Below, one piece after another: positions 46,047-54,493 of a stretch of 64,000 bases of DNA. The stretch comes from DATCJA01 sp963814955 (lineage in GTDB: Bacteria > Acidobacteriota > Vicinamibacteria > Vicinamibacterales > UBA2999): positions 10,781 through 74,780 of the forward strand of contig CAWFEX010000003.1 in the NCBI GenBank assembly GCA_963814955.1, read 5' to 3'. Under the pieces are notes generated by a model. The model did no database searches, was not told where the DNA came from, and saw nothing but the letters and a program-made list of their open reading frames with translations. Within the stretch, counting starts at the first letter, position 1. Each line of letters starts with the position of its first letter. Made by a program: the position numbers and the translations under genes.

Positions 46047-47017
46047 CGGACACACTTCGCGGTAACCGGAGGCCTTCAGGCCTCAGGTCTGAGACGTTCG
46101 CGGGTTGGCGGCTGCCACTGCTGGCGGTCGTTGCGATTGTGCTGGTCACCGGTCCTCTGTTCCTGAGCTCGTACTGGATCGGCCTTCTGACGCAGGTGGC
46201 GATACTCGCGATTCTCGCGATGAGCCTCGACGTGCTGCTCGGGTATACAGGCTTGCCGTCGCTCGGTCATGCCGCGTTCTTCGGCGTGGCCGCCTACGCC
46301 GTCGCCGTCCTGTCGACGACCTATCGCGCCGATTTCTGGGTCTGCATTGTCGCTGCGATTCTCATCGGCACCGCGGTTGCCGCGGCGTTCGGGTTGATCG
46401 TGTCCCATGTGCGCGACGTCTACTTCCTGATGATTACCCTTGCGCTTGGCATGGTGCTGTGGGGTTTGAGCTATCGCTGGATTCCTGTGACCGGCGGCGA
46501 CAACGGGATTTCCGGCATCCCGAATCTTCTGGTGCATGCCGGGATTCCACTTCCGGGCGCCGCGGCCTTCTATTACGTGACTCTTTTCGTGTTGCTGGCA
46601 TCGGCAGCGTTGATGGCGCTGCTGGTACGCTCGCCGTTTGGATTGTCGCTGCGCGGGATCCGCGAGAACGAAGGGCGCATGAAAAGCCTCGGTTTCAACA
46701 CCTGGCTTCACTGCTACCTGAGCTTCGTGATCGCAGGAGCCTTTGCGAGCGTGGCCGGGGTCATGTGGGCGTACTACAACGGTTTCGTGAGCCCCACGTA
46801 TCTCGATTTGACCGCATCGTCGGAGCTGTTTCTGATGGTCACCCTTGGCGGTCCGGCGACACTGGTCGGCCCCGTTTTTGGCGCAGGGATCATCGTCCTG
46901 CTCAAGAACGTGATGAGTGCCTACACGGCACGCTGGCTGCTGATCCTCGGGATCGTGTATATCGTGGCTATCCTCGTGGCGCCCAAGGGTCTCTGGAATC
47001 TGGGACGACGCGCATGA
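46043..47017 (+). CDS. livM: Branched-chain amino acid-type ABC transporter permease (LivM family)
   Basis: A 324-residue inner-membrane permease with about nine helices. LivM features: AMSLDVLLGYTGLPSLGHAAFFG, DNGISGIPNLL and the coupling region GLSLRGIRENEGRMKSLGFN. It starts within the livH stop (ATGA) and ends within the next start (ATGA at 47014). Codons 8-15 (RNRRPSGL region, 46067-46086) are a CCGGAGGCCTTCAGGCCTCA palindrome inserted in frame, giving an N-terminus not conserved in the family. Confidence 0.93.
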   Translation: MTDTLRGNRRPSGLRSETFAGWRLPLLAVVAIVLVTGPLFLSSYWIGLLTQVAILAILAMSLDVLLGYTGLPSLGHAAFFGVAAYAVAVLSTTYRADFWVCIVAAILIGTAVAAAFGLIVSHVRDVYFLMITLALGMVLWGLSYRWIPVTGGDNGISGIPNLLVHAGIPLPGAAAFYYVTLFVLLASAALMALLVRSPFGLSLRGIRENEGRMKSLGFNTWLHCYLSFVIAGAFASVAGVMWAYYNGFVSPTYLDLTASSELFLMVTLGGPATLVGPVFGAGIIVLLKNVMSAYTARWLLILGIVYIVAILVAPKGLWNLGRRA

Positions 47018-48243
47018 AACACATTCGATTCACGCTCATCGTCGTCACGCTGGCCGTTGCGGTCGTTGCGGTGCGCGGTCAGGCACCGGCGACGCCGATC
47101 AAGATCGGCTTCATCGTGCCGCTGTCGGGCCCGTTCGCGCAGAACGGGCGGGACATCCTCAACGGCTTCCTCCTCTTGCTCGACGAGGTCGGCTACCGCG
47201 CCGGCGGCCGGCAGATTCAGCTCATCATCGAAGACGACGAGGCGATTCCGGCTGTGACGCTGACGAAGGCGCGGAAGCTGGTGGAGTCCGATCGCGTGCA
47301 CCTGCTGGCGGGTACGCTGCTCGCGTCGAGCGGGTACGCGCTCGCCCCGTACGTCGACGCGCAGCAGATTCCGACGGTATATCCGGTAGTGTCGTCTGAC
47401 GACCTCACGCAGCGCCGCCGCAGCCAGTGGATCGTGCGCACCGGCTGGACGAGCAGCCAGCCGAATCATGCGTTTGGCGAGTACGCATATCGGACGCTCG
47501 GCTACCGCACGGTCGCCACGATAGCCCTCGACTATGCGTTCGGCTGGGAGTCGGTCGGCGGTTTTCAGCGGACCTTCGAGGCCGAGGGCGGCCGCATCGT
47601 CCAGAAAATGTGGACGCCGGTTTCAGTGCATGATTTCGCGCCGTACCTCGCGCAGATCTCGCGCGATGTCGACGCAGTGTACGCGCTGTTCCTCGGCCGT
47701 ACGGCACTGCAGTTCATGCGCCAGTACGCGGAATACGGTTTGAAGCGACGCGTCCCCCTCATCGGTTCGGGCACCACGACGGATGAGCACGTGCTGCCGT
47801 TCATGGGCGACGAGGCGCTCGGAGTCGTCACGTCCCTGCAGTACAGCGCGGCTCTGGATACGCCGGACAATCGCCGCTTCACCGACGCCTATCGACGCCG
47901 GTACAAAAAGCTGGCGAGCTACTACGCTGAGAGCATGTATACGGGCGGCAAGTGGGTTCTGGCCGCGATCGACGCACTCGGCGGCCGGGTCGAGGATCGG
48001 ACGAAGCTTCTCGAGGCGCTGCGCGCGGCACAGCCGACCGGCCTGCCGCGCGGCCTGGTGACGCTCGACGAGTACGGCAGCCCGATTCAGAGCATCTACA
48101 TCCGGCGCGTGGAGCGGGTGAACGGCGAGCTGCAGAACACGGTGATCGCCACCGTGCCGCGCGTGTCCCAGTTCTGGAAATACAACCCGGCAGAATATCT
48201 ACGACAGCCGTTGTATTCTCGACGTTCTGTTCCGGCGTCCTAG
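47014..48243 (+). CDS. livK: Branched-chain amino acid-type ABC transporter substrate-binding protein
   Basis: A 409-residue periplasmic binding protein (Peripla_BP_6 type). The start at 47014 overlaps the livM stop and gives a signal peptide (MKHIRFTLIVVTLAVAVVAV, cleavage near RGQ). The ligand fold begins IKIGFIVPLSGPFAQNGRDILNG and includes IIEDDEAIP and LLAGTLLASSGYALAPYV. Such proteins bind amino acids, amides or aromatic/sugar acids in the cleft; the ligand cannot be read here. It is followed after 29 bases by a GMC oxidoreductase small subunit, so uptake and oxidation may be linked. Confidence 0.92.
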   Translation: MKHIRFTLIVVTLAVAVVAVRGQAPATPIKIGFIVPLSGPFAQNGRDILNGFLLLLDEVGYRAGGRQIQLIIEDDEAIPAVTLTKARKLVESDRVHLLAGTLLASSGYALAPYVDAQQIPTVYPVVSSDDLTQRRRSQWIVRTGWTSSQPNHAFGEYAYRTLGYRTVATIALDYAFGWESVGGFQRTFEAEGGRIVQKMWTPVSVHDFAPYLAQISRDVDAVYALFLGRTALQFMRQYAEYGLKRRVPLIGSGTTTDEHVLPFMGDEALGVVTSLQYSAALDTPDNRRFTDAYRRRYKKLASYYAESMYTGGKWVLAAIDALGGRVEDRTKLLEALRAAQPTGLPRGLVTLDEYGSPIQSIYIRRVERVNGELQNTVIATVPRVSQFWKYNPAEYLRQPLYSRRSVPAS

Positions 48244-48272
48244 CGCACTGATTCACTTGAGTCCGAGCGACG

Positions 48273-49007
48273 ATGACCAATAGGTTTCCCGGCGGAAAGC
48301 CCACACTGTCACGACGAGACCTGCTCAAGCGTGCGGGATTTTTCGGTGTCATTGTTGCCACTGGCCCGGTTGGGACGCTCGTTCCTGCGGCAACGAAGAG
48401 CGAGGCACATCCACATCCGTCGGCTCAGGTCGATGGAGTCCCGCGCGAAGCATGGGAGACGCTCACGGCCGCGGAAGCGGTTACGTTGGAGGCGATTGCG
48501 GCGCGCATCATTCCGAGCGATGCCAACGGGCCTGGCGCTGTTGAAGCCCGGGCAGCACGTTACATCGATCGGGCTCTCGGCGGCGCCCTCGCTTCATCGC
48601 GCGAAGCCTATCGGAGCGGGCTGGCTGCCCTTGACAGCTATGCACGAATGTCGAAGGGCGCCCCGTTCGTCGCGCTGCCGCCGACCGATCAGGATGCGGT
48701 CTTGAGTGACATGGAGACGAACGTGGCCATCGGCTTCGAGTCAGGGGCTGCGACGTTTTTCAACCTCGTTCGCACGCACACGATCCAGGGCACATTCGGT
48801 GATCCCTATTACGGGGGCAACGCGAATTTCATCGGCTGGGATCTCATCGGCTACCCAGGTGTCCGCCTCGCCGTGACGGAAAACGATCAGCGTCTTGACC
48901 GCCGCGCCACGCCGATTCGCCGCTCGGCCTACGACTATCCGATGTTCTCGAAAAGAAGACCTGCGAGGGCACGATTGGAAACACACGATCCATGGCGATT
49001 GCTCTGA
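48273..49007 (+). CDS. Gluconate 2-dehydrogenase subunit 3 family protein
   Basis: A 244-residue exported small subunit. A twin-arginine signal (LSRRDLLKRAGFFGV) is followed by AEAVTLEAIAARIIPSDANGPGA, typical of gluconate dehydrogenase subunit 3, and a C-terminal FGDPYYGGNANFIGWDLIGYPG. These subunits escort the folded FAD subunit through the Tat system. The gene overlaps the GMC oxidoreductase start by 16 bases, indicating coupled translation. The last 20 residues after MFSKRR are a poorly conserved Arg-rich tail. Confidence 0.9.
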   Translation: MTNRFPGGKPTLSRRDLLKRAGFFGVIVATGPVGTLVPAATKSEAHPHPSAQVDGVPREAWETLTAAEAVTLEAIAARIIPSDANGPGAVEARAARYIDRALGGALASSREAYRSGLAALDSYARMSKGAPFVALPPTDQDAVLSDMETNVAIGFESGAATFFNLVRTHTIQGTFGDPYYGGNANFIGWDLIGYPGVRLAVTENDQRLDRRATPIRRSAYDYPMFSKRRPARARLETHDPWRLL

Positions 49008-50698
49008 CGAAGACGGACGTCGTCATCGTGGGTCTCGGCGCGGTTGGCGGCGTGGCGGTGCTTCCACTGACGCAGGCTGGACTTCGCGTGGTTGGTCTGG
49101 AGGCCGGTACCTGGCTGACTCCCGAAGACTTCGCGCCCGACGAGCTGCGGAACAACGTTCGCGGCTGGCCTCAGGCGGTGCAGAAAGCCAATCGTGAAGT
49201 ACCGACGCACCGGCCGAACGCTTCGGCGCCGTATTCGCCGCGGCCGGCGATTCATCCGATGATGAACGCGGTTGGCGGGACGACCCTCCATTACTGGGCG
49301 CAGAGCTGGCGGCTCAATCCGTGGGATTTCAAGGTCGTCAGCGACACGACCCGGCGTTACGGCGGCTCGCGAATCCCTCGCGGCTCGACGGTGGAGGATT
49401 GGCCCTTCGGCCTCGAGGAGCTCGAGCCGTATTACGACCGCGTCGAATACGAGCTCGGCGTATCCGGCAAGGCCGGGAACCTGAATGGCAGAATCGACTC
49501 GCGCGGCAACATCTTCGAAGGTTCGAGGAAACGCGAGTATCCGATGCCTCCGTTGAGGAGCACAGGGTTCACCGAGCTGATGAGTGACGCCGCGCGGAAG
49601 CTGGGGTGGCATCCCTTTCCCGGACCCGCCGCTATCAACTCACGGACATATCAGAACCGCGCGGCGTGCGCGTTTCACGGATACTGCAACCGTGGCGGCT
49701 GCCACATCAGGGCGAAGGGATCGACAGCGGTAACCACCATTCCGAAGGCCCAGGAGACCGGACGTCTCGATGTGGTCACGCAGGCGACGATCACGACAAT
49801 CGAAGTTGACAACGAGGGGCGCGTGAGCGGCGTCAACTATGTCAAAGAGGGCACGGAGTATTTCCAGCCGGCCGATGTGGTGCTGCTCGCGGCGTATGTC
49901 TACGAGAATGTCCGTCTCCTGCTTCTGTCGACGTCCAGGGCATATCCGAACGGGTTGTCGAACAACCATGGGCAGGTGGGCCAGCATTACTTCAGCCACA
50001 ATACGACTGCCGCCGTCACGGCTCTGTTTCCGCGCGACCTGAACAACTGGTATGGCCTTCCGGCCCAGGGCGTCGCCGTCGACAACTGGGCCGACGACAA
50101 CTTCGACCACTCCGGCCTCGACTTCATTGGCGGGGGAAATCTCTGGGTGTATTCCGACAGGCGGCCGATCGCGGCGGCCGGCATGACGACGTTTGGAAGA
50201 GCGCCGCTGTGGGGCTCGGCCTGGAAGGCGTTCGTCAAGCAGAACGCCGACCGCTGGAACACCGCTTACCTTCAGAAGACGACGCTTCCTTACGAGGACA
50301 ACTATCTGGACCTGGATCCGACGATCAAGGATCCGCTTGGTTTCCCTGTGTGCCGGATCACGGCCGACTTCAAGGACAACGAGCGGAAAGTGGCGGCGTT
50401 CATCCAGGACAAGATGGTGGAGTGGTTCGTGGCGGCAGGCGCGGTGGCGACTGAGAAGGGCCAAATTGGCACGATGGGCCCCACGACGCATGTGTACGGC
50501 GGTACACGCATGGGCGACAACCCCGACACGAATGTCGTGAATCGATGGGGTTTCTCTCATGAGACTCCGAATCTGGGGATTCTGGGGGCCTCGGTCATGG
50601 GGACGAGCGGTGCGCACAACCCGACGCTCACGGCACAGGCACTGGCGTGGCGCACGGCGGATCACCTGGCGAAGAACTGGAAGACGATCGCGTCCTAG
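48992..50698 (+). CDS. GMC family FAD-dependent oxidoreductase
   Basis: A 568-residue flavoprotein. The Rossmann FAD motif is TDVVIVGLGAVGGVAVLPL near the N-terminus; ACAFHGYCNRGGCHIRAKGS carries a Cys cluster seen in membrane-linked sugar and alcohol dehydrogenases; and the C-terminal active-site block is THVYGGTRMGDNPDTN with HNPTLTAQALAWRTA. It has no signal of its own, so export would depend on the Tat-signal partner upstream. It oxidises an alcohol or sugar acid and passes electrons to the respiratory chain. Embedded in a Liv-type transporter operon. Confidence 0.92.
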   Translation: MAIALTKTDVVIVGLGAVGGVAVLPLTQAGLRVVGLEAGTWLTPEDFAPDELRNNVRGWPQAVQKANREVPTHRPNASAPYSPRPAIHPMMNAVGGTTLHYWAQSWRLNPWDFKVVSDTTRRYGGSRIPRGSTVEDWPFGLEELEPYYDRVEYELGVSGKAGNLNGRIDSRGNIFEGSRKREYPMPPLRSTGFTELMSDAARKLGWHPFPGPAAINSRTYQNRAACAFHGYCNRGGCHIRAKGSTAVTTIPKAQETGRLDVVTQATITTIEVDNEGRVSGVNYVKEGTEYFQPADVVLLAAYVYENVRLLLLSTSRAYPNGLSNNHGQVGQHYFSHNTTAAVTALFPRDLNNWYGLPAQGVAVDNWADDNFDHSGLDFIGGGNLWVYSDRRPIAAAGMTTFGRAPLWGSAWKAFVKQNADRWNTAYLQKTTLPYEDNYLDLDPTIKDPLGFPVCRITADFKDNERKVAAFIQDKMVEWFVAAGAVATEKGQIGTMGPTTHVYGGTRMGDNPDTNVVNRWGFSHETPNLGILGASVMGTSGAHNPTLTAQALAWRTADHLAKNWKTIAS

Positions 50699-50715
50699 AG
50701 AACGTATTTCGTCGC

Positions 50716-51468
50716 ATGAGCCCTCCGGCGCTCCTTCTCGAGGATGTTTCCCGGCACTTCGGCGGCCTGAAGGCGGTTGACAACGTCAGCCTGACGGTCG
50801 CGCCAGGTGCGCGCCACGCGCTGATCGGCCCGAACGGCGCCGGCAAAACGACGCTGTTCAATCTGATTAGCGGCGAGCTGACCGTCACGACCGGTCGAGT
50901 AATGCTGTTCGGTACGGACGTTTCGAATCTGCCCCCGCATCAACGGGCCGCGCTCGGGCTGGCGCGAACGTTCCAGATTACAAAGCTCTTTCCCGGGCTC
51001 ACGGTCTTTGAAAACATGCTCCTGGCGTGCGAGGCGCTCGATCGCCGGAAGCTCTCGATGCACCGCGCCGTGTCGTCCTACTCGGATTTGGGACAGCGAG
51101 CGAACGAGCTCATCGAGCGCTTTGCGCTCTCGGCCCTCAGTAGTGAAACAGCCGCGAACCTGTCCTACGGCGACCAGCGCAAGCTCGAGGTCGCCTTGTC
51201 GATGGCCGGCCGTCCGCGTCTGCTCCTGCTGGACGAGCCAATGGCCGGCCTCTCGGCGGGCGAGAGCAGAACGATGCACGCGCTGCTCGACCAGCTGGAT
51301 CCCGCTATTGCCGTCCTGCTCATCGAACACGACATGGACGTGGCGTTTGCATTTGCCGAGCGCATCACCGTGCTGCATCAGGGGCGGGTGCTCACGGAAG
51401 GGCACAAGGACGAAGTGAGCGCGAACGGCACGGTGCAGCAGATCTACCTTGGCACGACAATCGACTAA
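50716..51468 (+). CDS. livG: Branched-chain amino acid-type ABC transporter ATPase (LivG family)
   Basis: A 250-residue nucleotide-binding subunit. Start at 50716 (MSPPALLLEDVSRHFGG), 17 bases after the GMC stop. Walker A GPNGAGKTTLFN, signature NLSYGDQRKLEVA, Walker B LLLLDEPMAGL, H-loop LIEHDMDV. The LivG-specific insert GLARTFQITKLFPGLTVFEN is present. It pairs with the next ATPase and powers the two permeases. The stop overlaps the livF ATG by one base. Confidence 0.94.
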   Translation: MSPPALLLEDVSRHFGGLKAVDNVSLTVAPGARHALIGPNGAGKTTLFNLISGELTVTTGRVMLFGTDVSNLPPHQRAALGLARTFQITKLFPGLTVFENMLLACEALDRRKLSMHRAVSSYSDLGQRANELIERFALSALSSETAANLSYGDQRKLEVALSMAGRPRLLLLDEPMAGLSAGESRTMHALLDQLDPAIAVLLIEHDMDVAFAFAERITVLHQGRVLTEGHKDEVSANGTVQQIYLGTTID

Positions 51469-52229
51469 TGCTGGACGTCCACGACGTACACACCTACTAC
51501 GGCGAGAGCCACGTGCTGCAGGGCGTCACGCTCAGCGCTCAGAAAGGCACCGTGACGGCCGTGCTGGGCCGGAACGGAGTGGGCAAGACGACCTTGTGCC
51601 GTTCGCTGGTTGGTCTCACGCCAGCGCGATCGGGTCGCATTGTCGTGAACGGGACCGATATCACTCGTCTTCCGCCGCACCGGATCCATCAGCTTGGAGT
51701 CAGTCTGGTTCCGCAGGGGCGCAGGATCTTTTCATCCTTGTCGGTGCGGGAGAACCTTCAGATTGCGCAGGCACGAACGGCGCGGACGATGGCGTCAGGA
51801 GGCGCGGGGTCTTCCACGGCGCACGATTGGAACCTTGATCGGGTCTTCTCGGTGTTTCCGCGGCTCGCCGACCGCCGTGATAATCGCGGTAATGAGCTCA
51901 GTGGCGGCGAGCAGCAGATGCTCGCCATTGCCCGCGCGCTCGTCGCCATGCCGCTGCTCCTGATCATGGACGAGCCGACCGAGGGGCTGGCGCCCGTGAT
52001 CGTCGCCGAGGTTGCATCGGTCATCCGCCGCCTGAAGGAGGAGGGGGCCTCGATTCTACTGGCCGAGCAGAACTCCGCGTTTGCAATAAAGGTAGCCGAT
52101 TACGTTCATGTCATGAGCAAGGGACATGTCGTTCACTCCACTGATCCCGTTACGCTGTGGAACAATGAGGAAATCAAGACGCAATTTCTGGGAGTTCCAC
52201 CCGCGCTTCGGACCCGGCGCGATTTGTGA
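51468..52229 (+). CDS. livF: Branched-chain amino acid-type ABC transporter ATPase (LivF family)
   Basis: A 253-residue ATPase. Walker A GRNGVGKTTLCRSL, LivF-type VSLVPQGRRIFSSLSVRENL, signature NELSGGEQQMLAIARAL, Walker B LLLIMDEPTEGLAP, H-loop position replaced by Gln (AEQNSAFA), which is normal for LivF. A Ser/Ala/Gly insert near residue 110 (ARTMASGGAGSS) is longer than usual. Last gene of the transporter operon; the PHP gene begins directly at its end. Confidence 0.94.
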   Translation: MLDVHDVHTYYGESHVLQGVTLSAQKGTVTAVLGRNGVGKTTLCRSLVGLTPARSGRIVVNGTDITRLPPHRIHQLGVSLVPQGRRIFSSLSVRENLQIAQARTARTMASGGAGSSTAHDWNLDRVFSVFPRLADRRDNRGNELSGGEQQMLAIARALVAMPLLLIMDEPTEGLAPVIVAEVASVIRRLKEEGASILLAEQNSAFAIKVADYVHVMSKGHVVHSTDPVTLWNNEEIKTQFLGVPPALRTRRDL

Positions 52230-52946
52230 ATGCGTTCCTGCGTGCTGAAAGTCGATTTTCATATTCACACTGCGGACGATCCAATTGATCGGATCCCGTA
52301 TTCCACCAGGCAACTAATCGATCGCGCTGCGGCGCTGGAATTCGATGCGCTGGCCATTACGCTTCATGATCGGCAGCTGGATGTCCGTCCGTTCGAAGCC
52401 TACGCCGCCGAGCGCGGCCTGCTCCTGATTCCAGGGATCGAACGCACGGTCGAAGGCTGTCATGTGCTCCTGATCAATTTTCAGAAGGACGAGGTCGAAA
52501 GCGTGCGAACGTTCGACGATGTGCGGCGGCTCAAGGAGCGGAGCGCCGGACTGGTGATCGCGCCGCATCCATATTTCCCAGGGCCGCACAGCCTCTTCGG
52601 TGCGCTGACGCGGCATGCCGAAATCTTCGACGCAATCGAACGCAACGCGATGTACACGGCCTCGCTGGACTTCAATCGCCGCGCGGAGCGCTGGGCGCGT
52701 GCGCACGACAAGCCGATGGTGGGGAATGGCGACGTACATCGATTCGAGCAGCTCGGGCTCACCTACTCACTCGTCGATGCCGACCGCAGTCCTGCCGCGA
52801 TCTGTGCCGCCGTTGCCGCGGGGCGGTTGCGCGTTGTCACCCGTCCTCTGACGTGGGTGACGGCCACGCGGGTCGTCGCCGGCATCTTCGCCTCGGCGCT
52901 GGTCCTCGGTCCGCGCTCGCCGGAACCCGCGGGAGCGACCGTGTAA
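52230..52946 (+). CDS. PHP-domain phosphoesterase-like protein
   Basis: A 238-residue protein. Metal motifs of the PHP fold: VDFHIHTADD at the N-terminus, PGIERTVEG (Glu), APHPYFPG (His) and VGNGDVHRFEQLG (Asp-His). The chain is short, without a polymerase or kinase partner. The C-terminal 45 residues contain a hydrophobic stretch (VTATRVVAGIFASALVLG) that may be a membrane tail. The ATG follows the livF stop without a gap. PHP proteins hydrolyse phosphoesters; substrate unknown. Confidence 0.85.
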   Translation: MRSCVLKVDFHIHTADDPIDRIPYSTRQLIDRAAALEFDALAITLHDRQLDVRPFEAYAAERGLLLIPGIERTVEGCHVLLINFQKDEVESVRTFDDVRRLKERSAGLVIAPHPYFPGPHSLFGALTRHAEIFDAIERNAMYTASLDFNRRAERWARAHDKPMVGNGDVHRFEQLGLTYSLVDADRSPAAICAAVAAGRLRVVTRPLTWVTATRVVAGIFASALVLGPRSPEPAGATV

Positions 52947-52977
52947 ACTAGGCGGGTCTGTCAGCCAGACCCGCCTC

Positions 52978-54489
52978 ATGCTCAATCAGCTTCTCCACGA
53001 CATTCTCAAGAGCCGCGTGTACGACGTGGCGCGCGAGACACCTCTCGACGCGGCCCCCCGTCTGTCGCGGAGGGTGTCGAACGAGGTGCTCTTCAAGCGC
53101 GAAGATCTGCAGCCCGTATTCAGCTTCAAACTTCGGGGCGCGTACAACAAGATCGCGCACCTGTGCGAGCGGGAGTGGGCACGTGGCATCACCACGGCAA
53201 GTGCCGGCAACCATTCTCAGGGTGTCGCGTTCTCGGCGCGCAAGCTCGGGCTGAAGGCGACCATCGTCATGCCGCAGACGACGCCGCAGATCAAGGTGGA
53301 TGCGGTGCGGGCGATGGGTGCAGAAGTGGTGCTTGCCGGCGACAGTTATACCGACGCCAAAGCGCATTGCGATGCCATGGTGGAGGAATCCGGCCTGACG
53401 TTCATCCACCCGTTTGACGATCCTTTGGTCATTGCGGGCCAGGGGACCATAGGCGCGGAGATCCTTCAGCACAGCCAGGACCGGCCTTTCGTCGTATTCG
53501 TTCCCGTTGGCGGCGGCGGCCTCATCGCCGGCATTGCCGGTTACCTGAAAGTCCTTCGACCCGACGTGAAAGTCATCGGCGTCGAGCCGTTCGAGGCCGA
53601 CGCGATGTATCAGTCGCTGGCGGCAGGTCGTCGAGTGCATCTCGACCATGTCGGCCTGTTCGCCGATGGCGTCGCGGTCCGCGAGGTCGGCGAAATCACC
53701 TTTCCCATCGTCCAACAGACCGTCGATGAGATCGTCCGAGTCGGCAACGATGAGATCTGCGCTGCGATCAAAGATGTGTTCGACGATACGCGCGCCGTCA
53801 TGGAACCGGCAGGAGCGCTCGCCGTGGCGGGCCTGAAGGCCTGGGTGGATCGCGAACGTGTGCGCGATCAAACGCTCGTGGCGGTGTTGAGCGGCGCCAA
53901 CATCAACTTCGACCGGCTCCGGTTCGTGGCCGAGCGGGCGGAGGTCGGCGAAGCACGCGAGGCGCTCCTGGCCGTGACCATTCCCGAACGGCCTGGCGCG
54001 TTCCGCGAGTTCTGTGCGGCTATCGGCAAGCGGGTCGTCACGGAGTTCAACTACCGGCTGAGCGGCCGCGACAGAGCCCACATTTTCGTCGGCATCGCGA
54101 CGCATTCGCGGCACGACGGCAAAACGCTCGCGAAGACGCTCAGCGCCTACGGCTACGAGACGGTAGATCTGACCGACAACGAGATGGCCAAGCTCCATGT
54201 CCGCCACATGGTGGGCGGACACGCACCGGAAGTGCGGCACGAGCGGCTGTGCCGCTTTGAATTTCCCGAACGGCCCGGCGCACTGATGGAGTTTCTGGAC
54301 AAGCTGGGCGGTCGCTGGAACATCAGCCTGTTCCATTACCGCAACCACGGCGCCGATTTCGGCAGAGTGCTGGCTGGCTTCGAGGTTGGTGACGCGGACA
54401 TGCCCGCGCTTCGCGAATTCCTGGACGGCCTCGGTTATCCGTACACGCTCGAACACGATAACCCCGCCTACCGGTTCTTCCTGGGGTGA
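52978..54489 (+). CDS. ilvA: Threonine ammonia-lyase, biosynthetic type
   Basis: A 503-residue PLP enzyme that makes 2-oxobutanoate from threonine for isoleucine synthesis. The PLP lysine lies in FSFKLRGAYNKI, the phosphate/substrate loop in TASAGNHSQGVA, and the PLP-phosphate tetraglycine loop in VPVGGGGLIAGIAGYL. The C-terminal 180 residues form two ACT-like regulatory domains (AVTIPERPGAFREFC and RFEFPERPGALMEFL), so feedback by isoleucine is expected. Full family length, intact frame. It lies 31 bases after the PHP gene, across a GGCGGGTCTG/CAGACCCGCC hairpin (52950-52975). Confidence 0.95.
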   Translation: MLNQLLHDILKSRVYDVARETPLDAAPRLSRRVSNEVLFKREDLQPVFSFKLRGAYNKIAHLCEREWARGITTASAGNHSQGVAFSARKLGLKATIVMPQTTPQIKVDAVRAMGAEVVLAGDSYTDAKAHCDAMVEESGLTFIHPFDDPLVIAGQGTIGAEILQHSQDRPFVVFVPVGGGGLIAGIAGYLKVLRPDVKVIGVEPFEADAMYQSLAAGRRVHLDHVGLFADGVAVREVGEITFPIVQQTVDEIVRVGNDEICAAIKDVFDDTRAVMEPAGALAVAGLKAWVDRERVRDQTLVAVLSGANINFDRLRFVAERAEVGEAREALLAVTIPERPGAFREFCAAIGKRVVTEFNYRLSGRDRAHIFVGIATHSRHDGKTLAKTLSAYGYETVDLTDNEMAKLHVRHMVGGHAPEVRHERLCRFEFPERPGALMEFLDKLGGRWNISLFHYRNHGADFGRVLAGFEVGDADMPALREFLDGLGYPYTLEHDNPAYRFFLG

Positions 54490-54493
54490 TGCG

